Origin: Stagnimonas aquatica
GTDB taxonomy: Bacteria > Pseudomonadota > Gammaproteobacteria > Nevskiales > Nevskiaceae
NCBI RefSeq assembly: GCF_003730135.1
Contig: NZ_RJVO01000003.1
Coordinates: forward strand, 248,001 to 312,000
Reading direction: 5' to 3'
Length of the DNA: 64,000 nt
The notes beneath the pieces are model-generated. The model ran no database searches. It saw only the letters and a list, made by a program, of their open reading frames with translations, and was not told the DNA's origin. The translations under genes and the position numbers were made by a program. Shown piece after piece: positions 1 through 8,448 of the stretch; the first letter of the stretch is position 1; every line of letters starts with the position of its first letter.

Positions 1-1080
1 GCGATGGGCCTGGTGCTGGCGGCCTGCGGCAAGGCGCCCGAGCCGGTGGAGGACATCCGTCCGGTGCGCACCCTCACCGTCGGCGCCAGCCAGACCTCGG
101 CGGAGCACCGCTACTCCGGCGAGGTGCGCGCCCGCTACGAGTCGACGCTCGGCTTCCGGGTGCCGGGCAAGCTGGTCAGCCGCAAGGTGGATGTCGGCAT
201 GCAGGTGAAGGCCGGCCAGCTGCTGGCCCAGCTCGACCCCAAGGATCTGGTGCTCAGCGAATCCGCCGCCCAGGCACAGGTCGCCGCCGCGCGGGCGCAG
301 GCCGAGGTGGCCGAACTGGACTACCGCCGGGTCAAGGAGCTGCTGGCCAAGGGCTTCATCAGCAAGGCCGAGTACGACCGCCAGGAAACCCAGCTGAAGG
401 CAACCCAGGCCCAGGCCCAGGCGGTGGTGGCGCAGGCGGCGGTGCAAACCAATCAGACCGCCTACTCGCGCTTGCTGGCCGATAGCGATGGCGTGGTGAC
501 TGCGGTGCTGGCCGAGGCCGGCCAGGTGGTGGCCGCCGGCCAGCCGGTGATCCAGATCGCGCGCCGGGGCGAGATTGAGGTCGCTGCCGCGATCCCGGAA
601 GACCGGGTCAGCAGCCTCAGCGTCGGCATGCCGGTGACGGTCTCGCTGTGGTCGCAGCCGGGCAAGAGCTACGCGGGGCGCATCCGGGAGCTGTCCTCGG
701 CGGCCGATCCCTATGCCCGCACCTATGCGCTGCGGATCAGCGTCGCCGAGCCGCCGCCGGAGATGAAGCTGCGGATGACCGCGACGGTGAGCATTCCGCT
801 GCCGGGCCAGCCGGACCTGATCCATCTGCCGTCCTCGGCGATGGTCACCCAGGACGGCAAGGCCGGAGTCTGGGTGGTGGAACCACAGAGTTCGAGCGTG
901 CGCTTCAAACCGGTGCAGTTTGCGGGCGTCGAGGGCAATCAGGTGCTGGTGGGCGCCGGGCTGGGTGCCGGCGAGGTGGTGGTGACCGCCGGCGCCGCCT
1001 ACCTCCACGCCGGGCAGAAGGTGAAGCTGCTGGCTGCGCCACCGGCACTGCCTACGGCGCCGAAGCCGGCGGCGGGCTGA
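1..1080 (+). CDS. RND efflux periplasmic adaptor (membrane fusion) lipoprotein, 5' end cut by window
   Basis: This is the periplasmic adaptor of a tripartite RND pump; it would link the inner-membrane pump to an outer-membrane channel. The first in-window ATG (position 4) leaves only seven residues before a lipobox-like L-A-A-C, too short for a signal peptide, and the frame is open to base 1, so the true start is probably upstream. The rest shows the HlyD-type layout: a barrel-sandwich segment (YSGEVRARYESTLGFRVPGKL), an Ala/Gln-rich alpha-hairpin at about residues 90-150, the return lipoyl half (DGVVTAVLAEAGQVV) and a beta-barrel with membrane-proximal domain at the C-terminus. It ends 13 bp before the pump gene, so the two are one operon. 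No outer-membrane factor gene follows. Substrate cannot be read from sequence. Confidence 0.9.
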   Translation, partial: AMGLVLAACGKAPEPVEDIRPVRTLTVGASQTSAEHRYSGEVRARYESTLGFRVPGKLVSRKVDVGMQVKAGQLLAQLDPKDLVLSESAAQAQVAAARAQAEVAELDYRRVKELLAKGFISKAEYDRQETQLKATQAQAQAVVAQAAVQTNQTAYSRLLADSDGVVTAVLAEAGQVVAAGQPVIQIARRGEIEVAAAIPEDRVSSLSVGMPVTVSLWSQPGKSYAGRIRELSSAADPYARTYALRISVAEPPPEMKLRMTATVSIPLPGQPDLIHLPSSAMVTQDGKAGVWVVEPQSSSVRFKPVQFAGVEGNQVLVGAGLGAGEVVVTAGAAYLHAGQKVKLLAAPPALPTAPKPAAG

Positions 1081-1093
1081 GCCGGAGCCGCGC

Positions 1094-4000
1094 ATGGAAA
1101 CCTCCGGACGCTTCAATCTTTCGCGCTGGGCCATCGAGCACGCCAACTTCACCCGCTTCCTGATCGTGCTGCTGCTGATCGCCGGCGGCATTTCCTATCT
1201 GAAGCTGGGGCAGAAGGAAGATCCCGACTTCACCTTCCGGGTGATGGTGGTGCGCGCCTATTGGCCGGGCGCGACCGCCATCGAGATGGCGCAGCAGGTG
1301 GTCGATCCGCTGGAAGCCAAGCTTCAGGAAACCCCGTATCTGGACAAGCTGCAGAGCTACGCCAAGCCGGGCGAGGCGGCGGTGATGGTGTTCCTGCGCG
1401 AGGAGACGCCGGTCAAGGAGGTCAAGAACATCTGGTACCAGGTGCGCAAGAAGGCCAGCGATGTGCGCAGCGCGCTGCCCAGCAACCTGATCGGGCCGTT
1501 CTTCAACGACGAATTCGGCGATACCTACATCGCCATGTATTCCTTCACCACCGACGGCTTCACCTACGCCGAGCTGCGCGACTACGTTGACCAGGCGCGC
1601 AATGGCCTGCTGCGGGTGCCGGGCGTGGAAAAGGTGGAGGTGCTCGGCCAGCAGGAAGAGAAGGTCTACGTCGAGTTCTCCTACCGCAAATTCGCCCAGC
1701 TGGGCATCAGCTTCCAGCAGCTGCAGGCGGCGCTGAACGGCTACAACGCGATGACGCCGGCCGGCGTGCTCAATACCGACGAGCAGGCCATCTTCGTGCG
1801 CGTCGACGGCCATTACGACAGCCTCCAGGACATCGAGAACAGTCGCTTCCGGGTCGGCGAAAACAGCTTCCGTCTGGGTGACTTCGCCAAGGTCTACCGG
1901 GGCTACCAGGACCCGCCGCTGAGCAAGATTCGCCATCGTGGCCGTGAGGCCATCGCGCTCGGCATCGTCATGCGCAACGACGCCAACGTGCTGCACGTCG
2001 GCAAGGGTCTGGAGATCGGCGTCGCCCAGCTGCGCTCGGCCTTTCCGGTCGGCATCGAGATCGAGCAGTACACCGACCAGCCGAAGGTGGTGCGGGAAGC
2101 CGTCGGCGGCTTCGTGCGCTCGCTGGTGGAAGCGGTGGTGATCGTGATGGCGGTGAGCTTCCTTTCGCTCGGCTTCCGCACCGGCCTGGTGGTGGCGCTG
2201 ACCATCCCGCTGGTGCTGGGCGTCACCTTCATGGTGATGGATGCCATCGGCCTGCAATTGCAGAAGATTTCGCTGGGCGCCCTGGTGCTGGCGCTGGGGC
2301 TGCTGGTCGACGACGCGATGATTGCGGTGGAGATGATGGCCCGCAAGCTGGAGGAGGGCTATGACAAGCTCAAGGCGGCGTCCTTCGCCTACACCTCCAC
2401 CGCCTTCCCGATGCTCACCGGCACCCTGATCACCGCCGCCGGCTTTCTGCCGGTGGGCTTGGCCAAGTCGGCTTCCGGCGAGTACACGCAGTCGATGTTC
2501 CAGGTGATCGGCATTGCCCTGATCGTCTCCTGGTTCGCCTCGGTCTACGTCACGCCCTACATCGGCTACCTGCTGCTCAAGGAGCACCGGCTGCCGGACG
2601 GTGAACAGCACGAGTTGTTCAACGGTCCCTGGTTCCAGCGTCTGCGGCGGCTGATCGACTGGTGCGTCGAATACCGCTGGACCGTGATCGTCGCCACCCT
2701 GCTGCTGTTCCTGGTCGGCGTGTTCAGCTTCCGCTTCATCCCCAAGCAGTTCTTCCCGGATTCCACCCGCCTGGAGCTGATGGTGGAACTCTGGCTGCCC
2801 GAGGGTTCGAGCTTTGCCGCCAGCGAAGACGTGGCCAAGCGCATGGAAGCCAAGCTGGCCCAGGACCCCGATGTCAGCGATTACGTTGCCTACATCGGTT
2901 CCGGCAGCCCGCGCTTCTACCTGCCGCTCGACCAGCAGCTGAATCACACCAACATCTCGCAGTTCATGGTGCTGTCCAAGGACCTTGAGGCCCGCGAGCG
3001 TCTGCGCAAGCGCATCCACGGCTGGATCGACGACGAGTTTCCCGAGGTGCGGACCAAGATCGACCGTCTGCCCAATGGGCCGCCGACCGGCTGGCCTCTG
3101 CAATTCCGTGTACAGGGCCCGGACCCGACGGTGGTCCGGCAGTTCACCGAAGAGGTGAAGGCGGTGGTGCGTGCCAGCCCGATGGTCCGCAACGTCCACG
3201 ACAACTGGCACGAGCCGATCGCGGTGATGAAGATCGACGTCGACCAGGAAAAGCTGCGGGTGCTCGGCATCAGCTCCAACGACGTGCGTGGCGCCAGCAA
3301 CACCATCCTGTCCGGCACGCCGATCGGCAGCTACCGCGAGCGCAATCGCGAGGTGGAGATCATCGCCCGCCAGCCGCTGGAGGAACGCGACCAGCTCGGC
3401 AGCCTGAAGGACGCCTACATGCCCACCGTCACCGGGCAGTCGGTGCCGTTCTCGCACTTCGGCAAGGCGGTGCCGAGCTTCGAGCCCGGCGTGCTCTGGC
3501 GCCGGGACCGGCTCTGGGCGATCACCATCCAGGCCGAGGTGCTGGACGGCATCCAGTCGCCGGATGCCGCCTATGCCATCGACGCCCAGCTGGGCGAGAT
3601 CAAGTCGCGGCTGCCGGTGGGCTACAGCATCGGCATCGCCGGGCCGCTGGAGGCCAATCAGGTCGCCAATGATTCGATCAACGCCGAAATGCCGAAGATG
3701 CTGGTGGTGATCCTGTTGCTGCTGATGATCCAGTTGCAGCACTTCGGGCGGACCATGCTGGTGCTGCTGACCGCGCCGCTGGGGATCATCGGCGCCGCCT
3801 TCGCGTTGCTCATCACCCAGACCGCTTTCGGCTTCGTGGCCCTGCTCGGGGTGATTGCGCTGGCCGGCATCATCATGCGCAACTCGGTGATCCTGGTGGA
3901 CCAGATCGAGCAGGACATCAAGGCCGGCCACGATCCCTGGACCGCCATCGTCGAGTCGGCGGTACGCCGCGCCCGGCCGATCATGCTCACCGCCGCCGCT

Positions 4001-4168
4001 GCGGTGCTGGCGCTGATCCCGCTGGTGCGCAGCGTGTTCTACGGCCCGGCGGCCATCGCCCTGATGGGCGGCCTGATCGTCGCCACCCTGCTGACCCTGA
4101 CCTTCCTGCCGGCGCTCTACGCGGCCTGGTTCAAGGTGCAACCGGCCAATCCTTTCCTGCGGCGCTAG
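1094..4168 (+). CDS. RND family efflux transporter permease (AcrB/HAE1-like)
   Basis: A 1024-residue inner-membrane proton/drug antiporter of normal RND length. It has the first transmembrane segment at about residues 15-35 (FLIVLLLIAGGISYL), a large periplasmic loop, a cluster of TM2-6 at about 345-500 including LALGLLVDDAMIAVEMM (the conserved Asp pair used for proton relay), a second periplasmic loop, and TM8-12 at about 870-1015. The second half carries the repeated IMRNSVILVDQIEQD motif of TM10. It follows the adaptor gene by 13 bp. The gene order adaptor-pump without an outer-membrane channel implies a shared TolC-like partner encoded elsewhere. Closest subgroup looks like the multidrug/solvent HAE type rather than metal CusA, because the metal-binding methionine signatures are not evident; this is inference. 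Confidence 0.93.
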   Translation: METSGRFNLSRWAIEHANFTRFLIVLLLIAGGISYLKLGQKEDPDFTFRVMVVRAYWPGATAIEMAQQVVDPLEAKLQETPYLDKLQSYAKPGEAAVMVFLREETPVKEVKNIWYQVRKKASDVRSALPSNLIGPFFNDEFGDTYIAMYSFTTDGFTYAELRDYVDQARNGLLRVPGVEKVEVLGQQEEKVYVEFSYRKFAQLGISFQQLQAALNGYNAMTPAGVLNTDEQAIFVRVDGHYDSLQDIENSRFRVGENSFRLGDFAKVYRGYQDPPLSKIRHRGREAIALGIVMRNDANVLHVGKGLEIGVAQLRSAFPVGIEIEQYTDQPKVVREAVGGFVRSLVEAVVIVMAVSFLSLGFRTGLVVALTIPLVLGVTFMVMDAIGLQLQKISLGALVLALGLLVDDAMIAVEMMARKLEEGYDKLKAASFAYTSTAFPMLTGTLITAAGFLPVGLAKSASGEYTQSMFQVIGIALIVSWFASVYVTPYIGYLLLKEHRLPDGEQHELFNGPWFQRLRRLIDWCVEYRWTVIVATLLLFLVGVFSFRFIPKQFFPDSTRLELMVELWLPEGSSFAASEDVAKRMEAKLAQDPDVSDYVAYIGSGSPRFYLPLDQQLNHTNISQFMVLSKDLEARERLRKRIHGWIDDEFPEVRTKIDRLPNGPPTGWPLQFRVQGPDPTVVRQFTEEVKAVVRASPMVRNVHDNWHEPIAVMKIDVDQEKLRVLGISSNDVRGASNTILSGTPIGSYRERNREVEIIARQPLEERDQLGSLKDAYMPTVTGQSVPFSHFGKAVPSFEPGVLWRRDRLWAITIQAEVLDGIQSPDAAYAIDAQLGEIKSRLPVGYSIGIAGPLEANQVANDSINAEMPKMLVVILLLLMIQLQHFGRTMLVLLTAPLGIIGAAFALLITQTAFGFVALLGVIALAGIIMRNSVILVDQIEQDIKAGHDPWTAIVESAVRRARPIMLTAAAAVLALIPLVRSVFYGPAAIALMGGLIVATLLTLTFLPALYAAWFKVQPANPFLRR

Positions 4169-4205
4169 CTCGCTGTATTCGCCTGGAGGCTGACCCGGCG
4201 GGTCT

Positions 4206-4243
4206 CCTTCCCCCGCCTGCGGGGGAAGGCCGGGATGGGGGCG
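4206..4243 (+). repeat. REP-like palindromic element, copy A
   Basis: Inverted repeat with 11-bp arms (4206-4216 and 4219-4229, CCTTCCCCCGC and its complement) and a 2-base loop, followed by a G-rich tail ending GATGGGGGCG. The same design recurs at 4298, 12284, 59336 and 62329. It lies in the 379-bp gap between the pump and aldolase genes, which otherwise holds only copy B and the aldolase promoter. Confidence 0.7.
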
Positions 4244-4297
4244 GGCGGCGAGTGCGACCGCAGGGGTTGGGCTACCAGCCTGGTCCGCTCCGATCAT

Positions 4298-4337
4298 CGC
4301 CCCCTCCCCAACCCTCCCCCGCAAGCGAGGGAGGGGG
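4298..4337 (-). repeat. REP-like palindromic element, copy B (opposite orientation to copy A)
   Basis: The element reads on the minus strand: a CGCCCCC tail first, then arms 4312-4322 and 4325-4335 with a 2-base loop. Copies A and B face each other about 70 bp apart, the arrangement of BIME-type pairs of REP sequences. Confidence 0.65.
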
Positions 4338-4471
4338 CTGCTTCGCACCGCGAGGAAAGAGGGCGCCATTCCAGCCTGGGAATGCCCTGGCAACACCTTG
4401 CGCCACCCGCCTCCCTGGCAGCCAGACCGGCCCCTGGTGCTGCCTGCGGCCCCGATTCCCCCGGCCCGGCG

Positions 4472-4500
4472 ATGACGCCAGGGGCGGCTACGGGTAAAAT
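4472..4500 (+). promoter_or_regulatory. Putative sigma-70 promoter of the aldolase gene
   Basis: A -35-like ATGACG at 4472-4477 and a -10 TAAAAT at 4495-4500 are separated by 17 bp and lie about 50 bp upstream of the aldolase GTG start. The -10 differs from consensus at one position; the -35 matches four of six. Confidence 0.5.
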
Positions 4501-4547
4501 CCCGCCGGTTTTCAGCGCCCTAAAGACAATCCGAACGAGGTTTTTAC

Positions 4548-5564
4548 GTGAACGAACAGATTCTCAACGCCACCGCCAAGGCCATGGTCGCTCCCGGCCG
4601 CGGCATCCTTGCTGCCGACGAGTCCACCGGCACCATCAAGAAGCGCTTCGACAAGATCGGCGTGGAGAACACCGAGGCCAACCGTCAGGCCTACCGCGAC
4701 ATGCTGTTCACCACTCCCGGCTTCGAGCAGCACACCTCCGGCGTGATCCTGTTCGAGGAAACCCTGTTCCAGAAGAGCCTGGCCGGCGTGCCGTTCCCGG
4801 AACTGCTGGCCTCCAAGGGCGTGATCCCGGGCATCAAGGTCGACAAGGGCGCCCAGCCCCTGGCCGGCGGCGGTCTGGAAGAAACCATCACCGAAGGCCT
4901 CGACGGCCTTCGCGAGCGCCTGCAGAAGTACAAGGCCGCCGGCGCCCGCTTCGCCAAGTGGCGCGCGGTCATCACCATCAACGAAGAAGCCCCGAGCGAC
5001 TACGCCATCCACGTCAACGCCCACGCCCTGGCCCGCTACGCCGCGCTCTGCCAGGAAGCCGACATCGTCCCGATCGTGGAGCCGGAAATCCTCATGGACG
5101 GCGACAACAGCATCGAGGTCTGCGAGGAAGTCACCGACATCGTGCTCGACGCCGTGTTCGCGGAACTCTCCGCCCAGCAGGTGCTGCTGGAAGGCATCGT
5201 GCTCAAGCCCAACATGGTGGTGCCCGGCATCAAGTGCCCCGAGCAGGCCAGCGTGCAGGAAGTCGCCGAAGCCACCCTGCGCGTCTTGAAGCGCCGCGTG
5301 CCGATCGCCGTCCCCGGCATCGCCTTCCTCTCCGGCGGCCAGAGCGACGAGCTGGCCACCGCCCACCTGGACTCCATGAACAAGATCGGCGGCTTCACCT
5401 GGGGCCTGACCTTCAGCTACGGCCGCGCCCTGCAGGCCGCCGCGCTCAAGGCCTGGGGCGGCAGCAACGTGGAAGCCGGCAAGGCCGCCCACCTGCACCG
5501 CGCCAAGATGAACGGCCTCGCCGCGCTGGGTCAGTGGGACAAGTCGTTGGAAAAGGCGGCCTAA
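4548..5564 (+). CDS. Class I fructose-bisphosphate aldolase
   Basis: This glycolytic/gluconeogenic enzyme splits fructose-1,6-bisphosphate into glyceraldehyde-3-phosphate and dihydroxyacetone phosphate through a Schiff-base lysine. At 338 residues it has the length of bacterial and eukaryotic-type class I aldolases. Diagnostic segments are GRGILAADESTGTIKKRF near the N-terminus, the active-site block GIVLKPNMVVPG (Lys that forms the Schiff base) and IAFLSGGQSDELA. The chosen start is the GTG at 4548, with GAGG about seven bases upstream. It is a single-gene unit between its own promoter and terminator. Class I rather than class II aldolase in a bacterium is common in this part of the gammaproteobacteria. 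Confidence in function is high. Confidence 0.96.
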   Translation: MNEQILNATAKAMVAPGRGILAADESTGTIKKRFDKIGVENTEANRQAYRDMLFTTPGFEQHTSGVILFEETLFQKSLAGVPFPELLASKGVIPGIKVDKGAQPLAGGGLEETITEGLDGLRERLQKYKAAGARFAKWRAVITINEEAPSDYAIHVNAHALARYAALCQEADIVPIVEPEILMDGDNSIEVCEEVTDIVLDAVFAELSAQQVLLEGIVLKPNMVVPGIKCPEQASVQEVAEATLRVLKRRVPIAVPGIAFLSGGQSDELATAHLDSMNKIGGFTWGLTFSYGRALQAAALKAWGGSNVEAGKAAHLHRAKMNGLAALGQWDKSLEKAA

Positions 5565-5590
5565 GCCACCTCGCTACCGCGACCGAAAGA

Positions 5591-5624
5591 CCCGCCCGCA
5601 CCGAGAGGTGCTGGCGGGTTTTTT
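5591..5624 (+). terminator. Rho-independent terminator after aldolase gene
   Basis: Outer stem CCCGCC (5591-5596) pairs with GGCGGG (5613-5618), inner stem CACC/GGTG closes a GAGA loop, and six T's follow at 5619-5624. It sits 26 bp after the aldolase stop. Confidence 0.9.
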
Positions 5625-5889
5625 ATGGCCAAGTGCAAGAAATATGGACTTGGAGTAGTGCCACGAGACTCGATCTATTGACGGCCAGATGCCGGAATGG
5701 GTGGTCAGCACCACTGCTGGCTGCGGAGCGCGCGCGAGCGGATTGTCGGGCGGTTTACGGGAGTGGGGCAAAGCAGCCCACAGCTGACTTTCAGTCGGCA
5801 CCTTGAGATTGCTTCGGCCGTTCGAGAACGGCAGTATCAAAACTAGGCGTCGGGAACGCCTCGACAATCAAAGCAAGGGGACAGGGGCC
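5625..5889. other. Intergenic segment, no gene recognised
   Basis: From here the base composition becomes less GC-rich. The open frame at 5803-5889 is in frame with the following ATPase gene but reads as an Arg-rich non-conserved leader, so I treat it as upstream sequence. No tRNA, integrase or clear direct repeat was found that would mark an island end. Confidence 0.4.
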
Positions 5890-8121
5890 GTGATCGAATC
5901 AATCACTATTTCCGGAGTGGCGACCTTCAGCGGCACGTCCGAGCAACTTAATGCGCTTTCTCAGTTTAATTTCTTTTTCGGCTCGAACGGCGCGGGAAAG
6001 ACGACCGTCAGCCGAGTGATTGCGGATGCGCCAGCTTTTCCAAGTTGCAAGGTTATTTGGAGAGCAGGAGCAACACTTCAGCCACTGGTATACAACCGTG
6101 ACTTCGTCGAAAGGAACTTCAACCAATCGACCGAGCTGAAAGGCGTATTTACGTTGGGCGAGAAACAACTTGATGTCGCTGCGAAAATCGCGGCCGCGAA
6201 AACTGAACTCGACGCCATCACAACCAAAGTTGCAACCCTAACGTTGGGATTGCAAGGTGCAGATGGAAGCGGCGGAAAAAAGGGCGAGTTGGCTGCACTT
6301 GAGAACGGATTCAAAGAAAAGTGCTGGGTGCAGAAGCAGAAGCATGACGCGAAACTGCAGGGCGGCTTCGAGGGCTTTAGGAACAATTCAGAAAAATTCA
6401 AGGGGAAAGTGCTTCAAGAGCAAACGTCTAACACTGCGACACTCCTGACTTTGGCGGAGTTGGAAACGAAAGCTGGAAGTGTCTTTGGACCGACGCCCAT
6501 GACGGAGACAGCAGTCACAGCGCTCGACACGTCCCAACTCCTCTCACATGAGACGAATCCAATTTTGACGAAGCGGGTTATCGGCAAGGATGACGTCGAT
6601 ATCGCTGCAATGATTAGAAAACTCGGGAACAGCGATTGGGTCCGTGAGGGTCGTCGATTCTACGCAGCGAACGATCAAATCTGTCCGTTCTGCCAACAGG
6701 ACACGACCGACGCACTTGCACGGAGTCTGAACGAGTATTTCGATGAGTCATTCATGGCCGACAGCAAGCAGGTTGACGACCTTGCTGCGAACTACGCCAC
6801 CGAAGCAGCTCGGGTTCAGCAACAAATATCCGTGACCATTGCCTCGCCGCCCAAGTTTCTTGATGTCGAGAAGTTAAAGGCAGAGAAAGAGCTACTTGCT
6901 GCGCGCATCATAGTTAACAACCAGCGTCTTGCCGGAAAGAAAAAGGAGGCTAGCCAGGTAGTCGAATTGGAGCCACTGGGCAACGTCTGCACAGCGATTA
7001 GTACGCTGATTGATGTCGCCAACACCCAAGTGACTGCTCACAACAAGATGGTCGCTAACCTTGCGAAGGAGCGCGCGACGCTGACTGCCCAAGTATGGAA
7101 GTTCGTCCTCGAAGAACTGAAGACCGACCTCGCTGCTTTCAAGACAGCGAAAGAAGGCTTGGACAAAGCCATCACATCGATAAAAGACCAGATAACGACA
7201 GCGACGACTGAGAAGGTTAAGAAGGAAATCGAGATTCGCGAGCTGGAGAAAAAAACTACGAGCATCCAGCCCACGATAGACGGGATCAACAGTCTGCTTC
7301 TGTCATTCGGGTTTCAAGGTTTCAAGCTTGCGAAAGCCGCGAATGGAACGTCCTACAAACTGGTTCGCTTGGATGGCTCCGACGCCAAGGCAACCTTGAG
7401 CGAGGGCGAGAAAACTTTCGTCACTTTTCTCTATTTCTACCACCTGCTTAAAGGTAGCGAGTCTGACAGCGGAATGACCACGGACCGAATTGTTGTCTTT
7501 GACGACCCTGTCTCGAGTCTTGATAGCGACATTCTCTTCATCGTCAGCAGTCTCATCAAAGGACTATTCGATGAAGTGCGTGCTGGAACCGGTTACGTCA
7601 AACAGATATTCGTTCTCACGCATAACGTCTACTTTCACAAGGAGGTCACCTATAACCCTAAGCGCAAGGACGTTGCGATGAAAGAGGAAACATTTTGGAT
7701 CGTGCGCAAGTCCGGGTTGATCTCAAAGCTCGACAAGCATCTGACGAACCCAATCAAGACATCCTACGAGTTGCTATGGGCGGAGGTTCGCAAACCAGAG
7801 CGATCAAATATAGCCATTCAAAACACGCTTCGACGAATCTTGGAGAACTACTTCAAGATTCTAGGCGGTATCGAATTTGATGGGTTGTGCGCAATGTTTG
7901 AAGGAAAAGAGAAGATAATCTGCAAATCGCTTTGCTCGTGGGTGCATGACGGTTCGCACTACGCGCACGACGATCTGTACGTCTCGATTGAGGACACGAT
8001 GGTGGATGCCTACCTAAAAGTGTTCAGGGCAATCTTCGAGAAGTCAGGACACAGCGCGCACTACAGGATGATGATGGCTGACGCTTTCGTGGAGGACACC
8101 CCTGCGGTGATGGCGGTATGA
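5890..8121 (+). CDS. AAA/ABC-type ATPase with zinc-hook-like CxxC; candidate RloC/PrrC-like anticodon nuclease
   Basis: A 743-residue protein starting at GTG 5890, preceded by AGGGGACAGG; an upstream TTG-type frame start at 5803 would add 29 poor residues. In order it has Walker A GSNGAGKTT (about residues 31-39), coiled-coil-prone Lys/Glu-rich stretches, CPFC at about 265-268 in the middle of the coil region, the ABC signature LSEGEK at about 503, and Walker B VVFDDPVSSLDSD at about 538. The C-terminal segment has R648-x3-E652 in LRRILENYF and His at 686 and 690 in WVHDGSH. PrrC and RloC anticodon nucleases share this plan: ABC ATPase head plus a C-terminal Arg-x3-Glu...His active site, with RloC adding a zinc hook. 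Whether this protein cuts tRNA is inference. It stands alone, without hsdRMS neighbours, and is visibly lower in GC than flanking genes, indicating recent transfer. Confidence 0.72.
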   Translation: MIESITISGVATFSGTSEQLNALSQFNFFFGSNGAGKTTVSRVIADAPAFPSCKVIWRAGATLQPLVYNRDFVERNFNQSTELKGVFTLGEKQLDVAAKIAAAKTELDAITTKVATLTLGLQGADGSGGKKGELAALENGFKEKCWVQKQKHDAKLQGGFEGFRNNSEKFKGKVLQEQTSNTATLLTLAELETKAGSVFGPTPMTETAVTALDTSQLLSHETNPILTKRVIGKDDVDIAAMIRKLGNSDWVREGRRFYAANDQICPFCQQDTTDALARSLNEYFDESFMADSKQVDDLAANYATEAARVQQQISVTIASPPKFLDVEKLKAEKELLAARIIVNNQRLAGKKKEASQVVELEPLGNVCTAISTLIDVANTQVTAHNKMVANLAKERATLTAQVWKFVLEELKTDLAAFKTAKEGLDKAITSIKDQITTATTEKVKKEIEIRELEKKTTSIQPTIDGINSLLLSFGFQGFKLAKAANGTSYKLVRLDGSDAKATLSEGEKTFVTFLYFYHLLKGSESDSGMTTDRIVVFDDPVSSLDSDILFIVSSLIKGLFDEVRAGTGYVKQIFVLTHNVYFHKEVTYNPKRKDVAMKEETFWIVRKSGLISKLDKHLTNPIKTSYELLWAEVRKPERSNIAIQNTLRRILENYFKILGGIEFDGLCAMFEGKEKIICKSLCSWVHDGSHYAHDDLYVSIEDTMVDAYLKVFRAIFEKSGHSAHYRMMMADAFVEDTPAVMAV

Positions 8122-8448
8122 AACGCTCTATGAGCCGTCACCCAACAATTGGATTACGCAGAAAGACCGCTGCGTGGCGCGGCGCTGAGTCGGAGTGTGT
8201 CTGACCGGCTGCTTCTGCCGCTTAATCGTCGTCGGTAGTCAAGGCGCCAGTGGCCGCTTCTGGTTTCAACGAGACAACTTCGAGGCGTGCAAAAGGTGGT
8301 CAGCTGGGTAAGCAATCCACCGCTGTTTGCAGATGGCTTTCTCGGTGGCCTATGGCTCAGGCCCGGTCGATAAGGGGATGATGTTGGCTCGGCAGGAGAC
8401 TCTGCCGACCGATTAACGCTGCACTTTGTAAAGACCACGGCCCAGACC
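8122..8448. other. 327-bp intergenic segment without a supported gene
   Basis: No convincing reading frame, RNA gene or terminator hairpin was seen. The base composition moves back to the GC-rich host pattern within it. It may hold the right-hand boundary of the acquired ATPase segment. Confidence 0.35.

Noticed and set aside
1052-4396. Long minus-strand frame of 1114 codons opposite the RND pump
   Set aside because: It mirrors the real RND gene at 1094-4168; its translation is His/Gln/Gly/Asp-rich and lacks domain motifs, typical of antisense frames in high-GC DNA.
5700-8310. Direct repeats flanking the ATPase gene
   Set aside because: The only shared string is about nine bases (GGTGGTCAGC-like) and occurs by chance in GC-rich DNA; no credible target-site duplication.
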